Of a stretch of DNA of 64,000 nt, positions 8,953-17,690 are shown one piece after another. The notes beneath the pieces were generated by a model, which was not told the origin of the DNA, searched no databases, and worked only from the letters and a program-made list of their open reading frames with translations. Position numbers and translations under genes: made by a program. Numbering within the stretch: position 1 is the stretch's first letter; each line of letters begins with the position of its first letter. Source of the DNA: DASWOJ01 sp964250755 (GTDB taxonomy: Bacteria > Pseudomonadota > Alphaproteobacteria > Acetobacterales > Acetobacteraceae); the NCBI GenBank assembly GCA_964250755.1, contig CAXUHB010000015.1, positions 1-64,000 of the forward strand, in the 5' to 3' direction.

Positions 8953-10143
8953 TCAGGTCAGTTGCAGCAGCAGCGACTTGAGGTAGGCGCTCTCCGGCAA
9001 GTGGGGATGAACCGGGTGGTCCGGGCCGGCAGCGCCGGTATGCACGATCCGGGCGTCCCGCCGCGCCCGTAGCAGGGCACCGGCAACCTGGGCGCTGAAC
9101 AGGTCTAGCGGCGCGTGATGGCTGCATGAAGCGACGAACAGGAAGCCGCCCGGCGCCACCAGGGGCGCGGCCAGCCGGGTCATGCGGTGGTAGGCGCGCA
9201 GGCCGGCGTCCTGGTCCCGCTTGGACTTGGCGAAGGCCGGAGGATCGCAGACGACAACCTCGTATTGCCGGTCGTCGGCGGCCAGGGCACCCATGACGTC
9301 GAAGGCGTCGCCGCGGGTAGCAGTGACGCCTTGCAGGCCATTACGGGCGGCGGCATCCAAGGCGCGGTCCAGGGCGGGTTGGCTGCTGTCCACCAGGGTA
9401 ACGGTGGCGGCCCCGGCGGCGGCGGCGCGCAGGCCGAAGGCGCCGGTGTGGCAAAATACGTCCAGCATCCGCCCGCCCGGCGCCAGGGCGGCCACCATGT
9501 CTCGGTTGGGGCGCTGGTCCCAGAAGAAGCCGGTCTTCTGGCCGGAGAGCGGGTCTATGGGGAAGCGGACGCCGCCCTCCTCCGCCACGGCACCCTCCTG
9601 ATCCAGGCTGGCAGCGTCGCCGTGCAGCAGGCGCACCTCCTGCGGCAGGCCTTCGTGGACGCGGGCGGCGCTGTCGTTGCGGGCGACGATGGCGCGCAGG
9701 GGAAGCAGGTCCAGCAGGGCCGCCGTGATCTCGGGCAGCAGGCGGTCCATGCCGGCGGTGTTGGCTTGCAGGACGGCCACGTCGCCGAAGCGGTCCACGA
9801 TCAGGCCGGGCAGCCGGTCGGCCTCGGCATAGACGAGGCGGTGGTGCGCGCCGGGAGTGACGCGCGCGCGCAGGGCCACGGCATCGGCCAGGCGGGCGCG
9901 GACCCAGGCGGCGCCGATGTCCGCGCCGGGGTCACGGTCCAGCAGGCGGGCGGCGATCAAGCTGCGGGGGTTGAACATGAAGGCGCCGTGCCGCCAGCCG
10001 TCATCACCCTCAATCCGGACGACGGTGCCGGGGACCCAGGTGCGGTGGTCGGGGGTGGTGGCGAGTTCGTTGCTGAAAGCCCAGGGGTGGCCGGACTTAA
10101 GGCGGCGGTCCTGCTTGGGGTGCAGGCGGATCAGGGGGTGCAT
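8953..10143 (-). CDS. rlmI: 23S rRNA (cytosine-C5) methyltransferase RlmI-like
   Basis: SAM-dependent rRNA methyltransferase, 396 residues from ATG 10143. An N-terminal PUA domain (about 1-75, GHPWAFSNEL) binds RNA, a middle EEHEE-type domain follows, and the Rossmann methyltransferase is C-terminal: motif I LDVFCHTGAFGL, motif IV CDPPAFAKSK and the catalytic-loop Cys340 in ASCSHH. By family it makes m5C1962 in 23S rRNA; a related base specificity cannot be excluded. A longer GTG start at 10179 adds 12 residues not expected in the family. No ribosome site is obvious. It converges with dps. Confidence 0.88.
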   Translation of the reverse strand: MHPLIRLHPKQDRRLKSGHPWAFSNELATTPDHRTWVPGTVVRIEGDDGWRHGAFMFNPRSLIAARLLDRDPGADIGAAWVRARLADAVALRARVTPGAHHRLVYAEADRLPGLIVDRFGDVAVLQANTAGMDRLLPEITAALLDLLPLRAIVARNDSAARVHEGLPQEVRLLHGDAASLDQEGAVAEEGGVRFPIDPLSGQKTGFFWDQRPNRDMVAALAPGGRMLDVFCHTGAFGLRAAAAGAATVTLVDSSQPALDRALDAAARNGLQGVTATRGDAFDVMGALAADDRQYEVVVCDPPAFAKSKRDQDAGLRAYHRMTRLAAPLVAPGGFLFVASCSHHAPLDLFSAQVAGALLRARRDARIVHTGAAGPDHPVHPHLPESAYLKSLLLQLT

Positions 10144-10225
10144 GGGGCGGGGGGTATCAGGGTTGGGGAGCGGGGTCACGTCGCTGCGGGCATGTCATGC
10201 GCGGCCAAGGACATGCGCCCACTCA

Positions 10226-10762
10226 TCAATCGTGCGGCCGCTCGGGTGTGCCGATGTGCAGACGGCCGTGCTGGACGTGAAGCCAACGCTCTGACGCGCT
10301 CGTTGCTGACTTGGCACCGGTGCGGTCGAAAATGGCCCAATCCGGATAAAGCGGCTCTACCCTTATCGAAACTATGTGCAAGCCTGTCGAGAACTCGACG
10401 CTGATCTCGGGTAGCCGACCGGTTATGGCGACGCTGGCAATGGTGCCCCGAGTAAGGCAGGCGAGCAGCTTGGGCCAGGGAAGGTTTTCGGTCAGGAAGC
10501 TGCACAGGACCGAGCGCCGTCCCTCGACCCGCCAGCCCCATGTCAGGGATAAGCCCATCTCACCCCTGGGATTGCCGATTGATCCGTCGCGCCGTATGCG
10601 ACCAGGCTGGAGATTGCCGAACTCCAGGAACAAGGCGGACCCATAGCCGCGCCAGGCGTGCGACACGGGAAGGCCGAGCATGGGATCGGTGAATGCAGTG
10701 AACATGGCTTGCTGTGCCGCGTATGCAGCGCGGAACGCTCTGGTCGGCTGGTCCCTGTTCAA
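10226..10762 (-). CDS. conserved hypothetical protein
   Basis: I do not recognise this family with certainty. The 178-residue product has no signal peptide or membrane segment and a mix of charged and aromatic residues (HAWRGYGSALFLEFG, GLSLTWGWRVEG) suggesting a compact soluble beta-rich domain. Codon use resembles the neighbours. A TTG start at 10762 overlaps the stop of the upstream lipoprotein gene as TTGA, suggesting translational coupling; ATG at 10705 is the alternative and would remove 19 residues. It is the last gene of the aldolase-lipoprotein operon. Confidence 0.65.
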   Translation of the reverse strand: MNRDQPTRAFRAAYAAQQAMFTAFTDPMLGLPVSHAWRGYGSALFLEFGNLQPGRIRRDGSIGNPRGEMGLSLTWGWRVEGRRSVLCSFLTENLPWPKLLACLTRGTIASVAITGRLPEISVEFSTGLHIVSIRVEPLYPDWAIFDRTGAKSATSASERWLHVQHGRLHIGTPERPHD

Positions 10763-11334
10763 CGCACATAAATCCTGACATCCCCCACCGTTGCCGCTGG
10801 CTCCGGCCGGGCCAGGACGCGGACGCGGGATTGGTGGACGCCTTGGGCCACGATGGCTTGGGCGACCCCGGCGGCGTCCAGGGTGGCGCGGCGGGTGACC
10901 TCGTCCGTGGGGGTGCCGGGGAGGATGGCGACGACGTCGAACTCGACGGTGGGCTTGCGGGCGCGGGCGGCGGCGACGGCTTGGCGTATGGCGTCGGGGG
11001 CGGGTTGGCCGGGCTGGAGGATGAGCAGCGGCGGGGGGCCGGGGTAGGCGGCGGCGCTGACGGGGGCGGGCGGGGCTGCGGGGATGACGGGGGCGGTGCC
11101 TGCGCCGGGGCGGAAGGTGTTCTGGTCTATCAGGGTGCAGGCGGGGAGGAGGAGCAGGAGGGCCAGGGTGGCTGGCCTCCCCCTCTCCCTCCGGGAGAGG
11201 GTTGGGGTGAGGGAGGCCGCACGCGGTGGCTTTGGTCCTGGGCGGAGTGGTCGTTCCAGGGCGAAGAGCGGCGCTGCTAGATTTCCCTCACCCCGGCCCT
11301 CTCCCGAAGGGAGAGGGAGCAGAAAGCATCTCAT
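10759..11334 (-). CDS. small lipoprotein with a repeat doublet inserted in its signal peptide region
   Basis: The conserved part begins with a hydrophobic stretch and lipobox LLLLLPAC (Cys near base 11137), then a Pro/Ala-rich linker and a domain ending in IYVR that resembles repeated Arg/Val patterns of secretory lipoproteins; function unknown. No ATG, GTG or TTG lies just ahead of the hydrophobic core. The only in-frame ATG is 11334, which overlaps the aldolase stop as ATGA. Between that ATG and the core, the frame runs through a complete family A doublet (11179-11322), whose translation includes LSRRERG, which would act as the basic n-region. The gene therefore appears to carry an in-frame repeat insertion of about 160 bp. 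Confidence 0.6.
   Translation of the reverse strand: MRCFLLPLPSGEGRGEGNLAAPLFALERPLRPGPKPPRAASLTPTLSRRERGRPATLALLLLLPACTLIDQNTFRPGAGTAPVIPAAPPAPVSAAAYPGPPPLLILQPGQPAPDAIRQAVAAARARKPTVEFDVVAILPGTPTDEVTRRATLDAAGVAQAIVAQGVHQSRVRVLARPEPAATVGDVRIYVR
11179..11322. repeat. family A REP doublet (a), inside lipoprotein gene
   Basis: Left unit 11179-11215 and right unit 11284-11322 in inverted orientation. Each unit contains the palindrome CCCTCTCCC...GGGAGAGGG followed or preceded by GGGGTGAGGGA / TCCCTCACCCC. The spacer is about 68 bp. The doublet is read through in frame by the lipoprotein gene. Confidence 0.9.
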
Positions 11335-12089
11335 TGCGCGTAGTCCGGGCATTCGCGGTCCAGGGTGCGTTTAATGCTGTTCAGGTGGAGGCGGGCGGGT
11401 TCGTCGCCGCCGGACTGCATCTGGCGGGCGGTGGCTTGGGCGATGGCGTCGGGGACGGGGCGGAGGGGGCGGCCGGTGCTGAGAGCCAGGCGTTGAACCT
11501 CGCAGGCGCGCTCCAGGTAGTACAGGTCATCCCAGGCTTCGTGGATGGTGCGGCCCAGGACCATGATGCCGTGGTTGCGCATGAACGCCACGTCGGCGTC
11601 GCCCATGCTGGCGGCGATGCGGTCGCCCTCCGCTGTATCGTGCGCCAAGCCGTTGTAGTCCTCGTCCACCACGGTGCGGCCGTAGAACTTGAGGGCGGTT
11701 TGGCCAGCCCAGGCCAGCGGCGGGCCGTCCAGCATGGCCAGCGCGGTGGCATTGGGCATGTGGGTGTGGAAGGCGGCCCTCGCCCGCGGGAGGCGCAGGT
11801 GCAGGCGGGCGTGAATGTGGAAAGCGGTGACCTCCGGCACCCCCTGCCCGGCTACGACCTTCCCTGAGAAGTCGCAGACCAGGAGGCGGGAGGCGGTGAC
11901 CTCCCCGAAGCCCCAGCCGTAGGGGTTGACCAGGAACAGCTCGTCCGAGCCGGGGAGCATGGCGGAGAGGTGGTTGCAGATGCCCTCATGCAATCCAAGC
12001 CGGTGGCAGGCGCGGAAGCAGGCGGCCAGGTCCACGCGGGCTTGCCAAACGGCATCCCGGTCCAGGGTGTTGGCTAGGGCGGACGCCAT
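11331..12089 (-). CDS. class II aldolase/adducin family protein
   Basis: Zinc-dependent class II aldolase-fold protein of 252 residues, the length usual for the adducin-head/FucA group. Zinc ligands are visible in FHTHMPNATALA and MRNHGIMVLG, and the substrate-binding NPYGWGF and SGKVVAG elements precede them. Homologues include L-fuculose-phosphate aldolase, ribulose-5-phosphate epimerase and many uncharacterised forms; this one belongs to the adducin-like branch, so a sugar-phosphate substrate should not be assumed. ATG 12089 has GAGG about 7 bases upstream. It is first in an operon with the lipoprotein (ATGA overlap) and the unknown protein. Confidence 0.85.
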   Translation of the reverse strand: MASALANTLDRDAVWQARVDLAACFRACHRLGLHEGICNHLSAMLPGSDELFLVNPYGWGFGEVTASRLLVCDFSGKVVAGQGVPEVTAFHIHARLHLRLPRARAAFHTHMPNATALAMLDGPPLAWAGQTALKFYGRTVVDEDYNGLAHDTAEGDRIAASMGDADVAFMRNHGIMVLGRTIHEAWDDLYYLERACEVQRLALSTGRPLRPVPDAIAQATARQMQSGGDEPARLHLNSIKRTLDRECPDYAQ

Positions 12090-12135
12090 CAGGGGCCTCG
12101 TGCGTTGAAGGGCGGGTTTGCGGGAACGGGCGGCG

Positions 12136-12150
12136 GGGGCATGATGCCCC
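12136..12150. promoter_or_regulatory. palindrome in divergent aldolase / amidohydrolase promoter region
   Basis: GGGGCAT-G-ATGCCCC, a 7-base perfect inverted repeat with a 1-base centre, in the 83 bp between two divergent genes. It could be an operator for both, but no adjacent regulator is present. Inference from position only. Confidence 0.25.
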
Positions 12151-12172
12151 GGCGCAACCAGGGCAGCAAACT

Positions 12173-13441
12173 ATGGACAGCATCATCCCAGCACCCATCA
12201 CCAACCGCCGCATTGACGCCGTGCGGCTCTGGAACAGCCTGCAGGAGATGGCGCAGATCGGCGCGACGCCGAAGGGCGGGGTGCGTCGGCTGGCGCTGTC
12301 GGACCTGGACCGGCAAGGGCGGGACCGGTTCCGGCAGTTGTGCGAGGCCGCCGGGCTGCGGGTGCGGGTGGACGGCATCGGCAACATGTTCGCGCGGCGG
12401 GAGGGGACGGACCCTGGGCGGGCGCCGCTGCTGTTCGGCAGCCACCTGGACAGCCAGCCCAGCGGGGGAAAGTACGACGGGGCGCTGGGAGTGATGGCCG
12501 GGCTGGAGGTGATGCGGACCTTGGACGACCTGGGCTTGCAGACGGATGCGCCGCTGGAACTGGTGAACTGGACCGACGAGGAGGGAGCGCGGTTCGGGCG
12601 GAGCCTGATGGGGTCTGGCGTGTGGGCCGGGGTGTATGACCCGGCAGTTGTCGAGGCGTCAGCGGACCTGGACGGCGTGACGGTCGGGGCGGCGCTGGAC
12701 AGCATCGGCTACCGCGGGCCGGAGCCGGCGCGGGCGTTCCCGGCGGATGCGTATTTCGAGCTGCATATCGAGCAGGGGCCGATCCTGGAGCGTGAGGGCC
12801 GGCAGATCGGCGTCGTGACCGGGGCGCAGGCGCAGGTATGGTGGGACGTGGTGGCGACGGGGCAGGACAGCCACGCCGGGACGACTCCGCCGGATGCGCG
12901 GCGGGACGCGCTGGTGTGCGCGGCGCGGGTGGTGGACCTGGTGGACCGGATGATGCGGGCGCGGGGCGCGGACGGGCGGGGGACGGTGGGGCAGATGCAG
13001 GTGCTGCCGAACAGCCGGAACGTGATCCCTGGGGAGGTCCGGTTCTCGGTCGAGTTCCGGCATCCGGATGAGGCGGAGGTCGGGCGGCTGGCGGTGCAGT
13101 TCCCGCGGGAGGCCGGGTTCGTCGCACGGGACTGCGGGGTGGGGCTGGAGATCACGGAGCTGCTGCGGATGGCGGCGCAGCCGTTCGATGCCGGGTGCGT
13201 GGGGCTGGTGCGGGAGGCGGCGGGGCGGCTGGGATATTCGGCCCGGGAGATCGTGTCCGGGGCCGGGCACGATGCGGTGTATGTGGCGCGGCACGTGCCG
13301 ACGGCGATGATCTTCGTGCCGTGCAAGGACGGGCTGAGCCACAACGAGGCGGAGAGCGTGGAGCCTGGGGAGGCGGAGGCTGGGTGCCAGGTGCTGTTCG
13401 AGGCGGTGGTGGCAAGGGCGTGCCGGAGTTTGGTCCGGTGA
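12173..13441 (+). CDS. M20-family N-carbamoyl-L-amino-acid hydrolase / allantoate amidohydrolase
   Basis: Dinuclear metalloamidohydrolase of 422 residues (HyuC/AllC/beta-ureidopropionase group). Metal-binding residues are seen in SHLDSQPSGGKYDG (His91, Asp102), DEEGARF (Glu136-Glu137), ELHIEQG and SGAGHDAVY. GKYDG and the ELHIEQG motif are typical of the carbamoyl-amino-acid hydrolase branch rather than plain aminoacylases. It would hydrolyse an N-carbamoyl or allantoate-type substrate to amino acid, ammonia and carbon dioxide. It is divergent from the aldolase and stands 25-40 kb from the two nitrilase-type carbamoylases, so the strain has both metal- and cysteine-dependent routes. Confidence 0.85.
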   Translation: MDSIIPAPITNRRIDAVRLWNSLQEMAQIGATPKGGVRRLALSDLDRQGRDRFRQLCEAAGLRVRVDGIGNMFARREGTDPGRAPLLFGSHLDSQPSGGKYDGALGVMAGLEVMRTLDDLGLQTDAPLELVNWTDEEGARFGRSLMGSGVWAGVYDPAVVEASADLDGVTVGAALDSIGYRGPEPARAFPADAYFELHIEQGPILEREGRQIGVVTGAQAQVWWDVVATGQDSHAGTTPPDARRDALVCAARVVDLVDRMMRARGADGRGTVGQMQVLPNSRNVIPGEVRFSVEFRHPDEAEVGRLAVQFPREAGFVARDCGVGLEITELLRMAAQPFDAGCVGLVREAAGRLGYSAREIVSGAGHDAVYVARHVPTAMIFVPCKDGLSHNEAESVEPGEAEAGCQVLFEAVVARACRSLVR

Positions 13442-13816
13442 TGTCCTGGGCTGTCCAGGCGCGGTGATGGCCTGGCTGGGGCTGGGACAGCCTGACCCGA
13501 AGCGCGGCTGGACTTGGCATGCTTCGGCAGAGTCGAGGTTGCGGCGTGTGAGACCGGCCACCGAAAGCTCTAACCTTTAACAGCTTGCTGGATGTAGAGC
13601 GGACAAGCGTCAGCGCCGTGTCCGCCACGGGCCGGCTCCTCCCTGCGGCGGATGGCGCTGCGCTTATCCGCCCTACCCCGTCCGCAGCCGGGCACGGGTC
13701 AAAACGTTCGGCAATTGATATAGGATCGTTGAGGCCGCTGCGGATGGGACGGCTGCGCGGCCAGGTGCGGGGCGCTAGGTGCAGGGCATCGAGCCGGCAG
13801 AGCGGGACAGGACGGG
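13442..13816. other. intergenic region, 375 bp
   Basis: No gene is supported here. It holds an inverted repeat GGCGGAT (13647-13653) and ATCCGCC (13666-13672) with a 12-base loop, resembling a different, REP-like hairpin common in proteobacterial genomes. A short AT-richer stretch near 13705-13735 may hold the promoter of the ROK kinase gene; I cannot assign boxes. Confidence 0.4.
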
Positions 13817-14707
13817 ATGGGATACCGAATCGGCATAGACCTGGGCGGCACCAAGATCGAGGTTGCGGTGCTGGACCCCGCGGGCGTGGTCACGTTGCGC
13901 CGTCGTGCTGATACGCCTCGGGACTACGACGGCATCGTGGCGGCCATCTCTGCCCTGGTGGAGGGGGCGGAGCGGCAGTTGGCCGTGCGCGCGACCGTCG
14001 GCGTCGGCATCCCTGGCGTCGTCAGCCCCGCCACCGGACTGGTCAAGAACGCCAACACCCAGGCCCTGATCGGGCACGCGCTGGACCAGGACTTGGCGAC
14101 CGCCCTGCGCCGCCCGGTTCGGGTGGAGAACGACGCCAACTGCTTTGCGCTCAGCGAGGCCGCGGACGGCGCGGGGGCCGGGCGGCATTGCGTGTTCGGC
14201 GTCATCCTGGGCACCGGCTGCGGCGGCGGCATCGTGGTGGGCGGCCAGGTGCTGGGCGGGCGCAACCGCATCGCGGGCGAGTGGGGCCACGTCGCCCTGC
14301 CGCAGCCGCGCGGGGAGGAATATCCGCAGCCGCGCTGCTGGTGCGGGCAGCATGGGTGCCTGGAGCTTTACCTGGCCGGACCCGGCCTGGCGCGGGACGG
14401 CGGCGCGCCGGATGCGGCGGCGGTGTGCGCGCGGGCCGCTGCCGGGGACGCCCCGGCGCAGGCGGCGCTGGACCGTCACGCCGACCGGCTGGCGCGCGGG
14501 CTGGCGATGGTGCTGAACGTGCTGGACCCGGACGTGGTGGTGCTGGGCGGCGGCCTGTCCAACATGGCGCACCTGTACGAGCAGGTGCCGGCGCTGCTGC
14601 GCGGCTACGTGTTCAGTGACGGGCTGGACACGCCGGTGGTGAAGAACCGGCACGGCGACAGCAGCGGCGTGCGCGGGGCGGCGTGGCTGTGGCCTGCGGA
14701 GGGATAA
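13817..14707 (+). CDS. ROK-family sugar kinase, fructokinase-like
   Basis: ATP-dependent hexose kinase of 296 residues. The phosphate motif is DLGGTK (8-13), the catalytic base is Asp106 in VENDANCFALSEA, and the ROK zinc site is formed by His158 and Cys174, Cys176 and Cys181 (CWCGQHGC). GLVKNANTQALIG and the zinc loop match the Mak/fructokinase branch best, so fructose or glucose is likely. There is no N-terminal helix-turn-helix, so it is an enzyme rather than a NagC-type repressor. ATG 13817 has only a weak upstream purine tract. A family A doublet separates it from the polymerase gene downstream. Confidence 0.88.
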   Translation: MGYRIGIDLGGTKIEVAVLDPAGVVTLRRRADTPRDYDGIVAAISALVEGAERQLAVRATVGVGIPGVVSPATGLVKNANTQALIGHALDQDLATALRRPVRVENDANCFALSEAADGAGAGRHCVFGVILGTGCGGGIVVGGQVLGGRNRIAGEWGHVALPQPRGEEYPQPRCWCGQHGCLELYLAGPGLARDGGAPDAAAVCARAAAGDAPAQAALDRHADRLARGLAMVLNVLDPDVVVLGGGLSNMAHLYEQVPALLRGYVFSDGLDTPVVKNRHGDSSGVRGAAWLWPAEG

Positions 14708-14743
14708 GGCGCCGAACGCAGAGTGTCGAGGAGAAGGAGGCCT

Positions 14744-14890
14744 GCTGCTCCCTCTCCCTCCGGGAGAGGGTCGGAGTGAGGGAAGCCCAGCAGCGTCGTA
14801 CCATGGCAATGCAGGATGTGCTTGCAATGAAGGAGCTTTGTGCGTGCGGCTTCCCTCACCCCGGCCCTCTCCCGGAGGGAGAGGGAGCAG
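14744..14890. repeat. family A REP doublet (b)
   Basis: Inverted units 14744-14783 and 14851-14890, spacer about 67 bp, between the ROK kinase stop and the polymerase IV start. Confidence 0.9.
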
Positions 14891-14918
14891 GCACCTTCTG
14901 TTCCATAACCTCCACGCT

Positions 14919-16163
14919 ATGACCCCCGCCCTCTGCCGCGACTGCGGTGTCTCGCCCGTAGGCCCCACATGCCCCGCCTGCGGCTCCCGCCGGATCGTCC
15001 GCCACGCCGAGCTGTTCAGCCTGGCCGTCGCCCACGTGGACTGCGACGCCTTTTTCGCCAGCGTCGAGAAGCGGGACAGGCCGGAGCTGGCGGGGCGGCC
15101 CGTCATCGTCGGGGGCGGCGTGCGGGGGGTGGTGGCGGCGTCATGCTACGTCGCGCGTATGCACGGCGTCCGCAGCGCCATGCCGATGTGGCAGGCCCTG
15201 CGCGCCTGCCCGGATGCCGAGGTCATCCGCCCCGACATGCCGAAGTACGCCGCCGCCGCCCGGCACATCCGCACCTTGATGCAGGACCTGACGCCGCTGG
15301 TGCAGCCGCTGTCCATAGACGAGGCCGCGCTGGACCTGTCCGGCACCCAGGCGCTGCACGGTGCCCCGCCCGCCGCCGTCCTGGCGCGCTTCGCGCTGCG
15401 GGTCGAGGGGGAGGTCGGCGTCACGGTCTCCGTCGGCCTATCCCGCAACCGGCTGCTGAGCAAGCTGGCCGCCGGGCGCGACAAGCCCAGGGGATTTGCA
15501 GTCCTGGGGAGCGAAGCCGCGGCGGTGCTGGCCGGGGAACCCGTCCGCCTGCTGCCCGGCGTCGGCCCGGCACAAGAGCGCAAGCTGCACGCACTGGGCC
15601 TCACGCACCTCATGCACCTGCAGGCGCTGGACGACCGCGCCGCGCGGGAGCGCCTGGGCGACGACGGCCCAGCGCTGGCCCGCCGCGCCCGGGGGGAGGA
15701 CGGGCGCGTCATCACCCCCGACCGGGATACCAAGTCGGTCAGCGCCGAAACCACCTTCGACGCCGACCTGTCCGACCCGTCGCTGCTGGAGCGGCACCTG
15801 TGGCGCATGGCGGAGAAGCTGGCGCGTCGGCTGCGGGAGGGCGGGTTCTCGGCAGGGGGCGTGGTGCTGAAGCTGAAGACCGCGCGCTTTGCGACCCGCA
15901 CGCGCAACGCCCGCCTGCCCGGGCCGACGGCGCTGCCGGACAGCCTGTTCGCCGCCGGGCGGTCGCTGCTGCTGCGGGAGGCCGATGGGACGGCGTTCCG
16001 GCTGATCGGCCTGGGGGCCAGCCCCTTGCTGCCGGGGGCGCTGGCGGACCAGCCGGACCTGGCCGACCCCCACGCGCCCCGGCGGGCAGCGGCGCAGCGG
16101 GCGGTGGACGCGCTGCGCGGGCGGTTCGGGGAGGGCGTCATCAAGCGGGGACGGGGGTTGTAG
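14919..16163 (+). CDS. dinB: DNA polymerase IV (Y family)
   Basis: Translesion polymerase of 414 residues. The catalytic carboxylates are Asp41 and Asp43 in HVDCDAFFASVE and Asp134-Glu135 in LSIDEAALDL; Phe46 is the likely steric gate. The N-terminus carries a four-cysteine zinc finger (Cys6, Cys9, Cys18, Cys21: CRDC and CPACGS), an extension found in many alphaproteobacterial DinB proteins. Thumb helix-hairpin-helix (LPGVGPAQERKL) and little-finger regions follow. It lacks a clear C-terminal beta-clamp peptide. ATG 14919 was chosen because the zinc finger begins there and everything upstream is repeat. No LexA box was recognised. Confidence 0.93.
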   Translation: MTPALCRDCGVSPVGPTCPACGSRRIVRHAELFSLAVAHVDCDAFFASVEKRDRPELAGRPVIVGGGVRGVVAASCYVARMHGVRSAMPMWQALRACPDAEVIRPDMPKYAAAARHIRTLMQDLTPLVQPLSIDEAALDLSGTQALHGAPPAAVLARFALRVEGEVGVTVSVGLSRNRLLSKLAAGRDKPRGFAVLGSEAAAVLAGEPVRLLPGVGPAQERKLHALGLTHLMHLQALDDRAARERLGDDGPALARRARGEDGRVITPDRDTKSVSAETTFDADLSDPSLLERHLWRMAEKLARRLREGGFSAGGVVLKLKTARFATRTRNARLPGPTALPDSLFAAGRSLLLREADGTAFRLIGLGASPLLPGALADQPDLADPHAPRRAAAQRAVDALRGRFGEGVIKRGRGL

Positions 16164-16297
16164 GGGAGCCGCATCCGCGGGGTCGGCGGCGCTGCCAGGA
16201 CCTGGGCACCTGCCTCATCGTCCGCGGCGCGCTGTTGCCCGCCTGCACCCCCCGCCGTATCGTGCGCCCCTCCCCCACGCATCCCGGACCCTTCCCC

Positions 16298-17500
16298 ATG
16301 GACCTCATCGCCGAACGCCTGGACCGCATCAGCCCCAGCCAGACCATCGCCATCAGCAGCAAGGCGCGGGCGCTGAAGGCCGGGGGGCGGGACATCATCA
16401 GCCTGTCCGCCGGGGAGCCTGACTTCGACACCCCGGACAACGTGAAGCAAGCGGCCATACGCGCCATCCAGGATGGGGACACCAAGTACACCGACGTGGC
16501 CGGCACGATGGCGCTGCGGAAGGCGGTTGCGGCCAAGTTCAAGCGGGACAGCGGGCTGGATTATGCGCCGGAGGAGATCATCATCTCCACGGGCGGCAAG
16601 CAGGTCATCTTCAACGCGATGGTCGCCACGCTGAACGTGGGGGACGAGGCGATCATCCCGACGCCGTGCTGGGTCAGCTATCCCGACATCGTCTCCTTGG
16701 CGGACGGCACGCCGGTGTTCGTGCCGTGCGGGCAGAACAACGGCTTCAAGCTACGGGCCGAGGACCTGGAGGCTGCGATCACGCCGCACACCAAGTGGCT
16801 GATGCTGAACAGCCCCTGCAACCCCACGGGCGCGGCCTACACGCGGGCGGAGCTGCGGGAGGTCGCCGACGTGCTGCTGCGCCACCCGAACGTGTGGGTG
16901 TTCACGGACGATATCTACGAGAAGCTGGTCTATGGGGACTTCAAGTTCTCGACGCTGGTGGAGGTGGAGCCGCGGCTGCGGGACCGCACCGTGACCATGA
17001 ACGGGTGCAGCAAGGCTTACGCGATGACCGGCTGGCGCATCGGCTTCGCCGGCGGCCCGGCGAAGCTGGTCAAGGCCATGGACAAGCTGCAATCCCAGAG
17101 CACCAGCAACACCAGCAGCGTCAGCCAGGCCGCGGCGGTCGAGGCGCTGAACGGGCCGCAGGGCTTCATCGGGGAGATGGTGGAGGTCTATCAGGCCCGC
17201 CGCGACATGGTGGTGTCCATGCTGAATGGGGCGCCTGGCATCAACTGCCACACGCCGGAGGGGGCGTTCTACGTTTTCCCCGGCATACACGGCTGCATCG
17301 GCAAGACCAGCCGCGGGGGCAAGGCGATCACCGACGACGAGAGCTTCGTGCTGGCGCTGTTGGATGAGGAGGGGGTGGCCGCCGTCCACGGCAGCGCCTT
17401 CATGTATCCCGGCCACATCCGGATCAGCTACGCCGCGGCGACGGAGCAGCTTCGGACGGCATGCGAGCGGATACAGCACTTCTGCGAGGGGCTGCGGTGA
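16298..17500 (+). CDS. aspC: aspartate aminotransferase, class I
   Basis: PLP-dependent aspartate aminotransferase of exactly 400 residues. It transfers the amino group between aspartate and 2-oxoglutarate. Lys239 in NGCSKAYAMTGWR binds PLP; SPCNPTG (Asn175) and DDIYEKL support the cofactor, and GHIRISYA carries the carboxylate Arg. The N-terminus MDLIAERLDRI matches the class Ib type found across alphaproteobacteria. ATG 16298 has no strong ribosome site (upstream is C-rich). A paralogue of identical length follows on the same strand, separated by a family A doublet. Confidence 0.92.
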   Translation: MDLIAERLDRISPSQTIAISSKARALKAGGRDIISLSAGEPDFDTPDNVKQAAIRAIQDGDTKYTDVAGTMALRKAVAAKFKRDSGLDYAPEEIIISTGGKQVIFNAMVATLNVGDEAIIPTPCWVSYPDIVSLADGTPVFVPCGQNNGFKLRAEDLEAAITPHTKWLMLNSPCNPTGAAYTRAELREVADVLLRHPNVWVFTDDIYEKLVYGDFKFSTLVEVEPRLRDRTVTMNGCSKAYAMTGWRIGFAGGPAKLVKAMDKLQSQSTSNTSSVSQAAAVEALNGPQGFIGEMVEVYQARRDMVVSMLNGAPGINCHTPEGAFYVFPGIHGCIGKTSRGGKAITDDESFVLALLDEEGVAAVHGSAFMYPGHIRISYAAATEQLRTACERIQHFCEGLR

Positions 17501-17506
17501 TGTCCG

Positions 17507-17688
17507 TCCCCCTCTCCCTCCGGGAGGGGGTCGGGGTGAGGGAGGACGCAAGGGCAGGCTTTGGCCTACTTGGGGCTGGCTCACGGTGGCAAGTCGTGTC
17601 CACTGCGCGCGGAGACGTCCTTTGAATTCCGTGGTCCGTCCTGTGGGCCTTCCTCATCCCGGCCCTCTCCCGGAGGGAGAGGGAGCAG
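17507..17688. repeat. family A REP doublet (c), between the two aminotransferase paralogues
   Basis: Inverted units 17507-17543 and 17651-17688 with a longer spacer of about 107 bp. The right unit ends 2 bases before the codon (ATT 17691) where the second aminotransferase should start, and its GGAGGGAGAGGGAG is the only ribosome-site-like sequence for that gene. Confidence 0.9.
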
Positions 17689-17690
17689 GC

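Noticed and set aside
14969..16297. Plus-strand frame leading into aspC
   Set aside because: It is a shifted-frame shadow of dinB; the aminotransferase family starts at ATG 16298.
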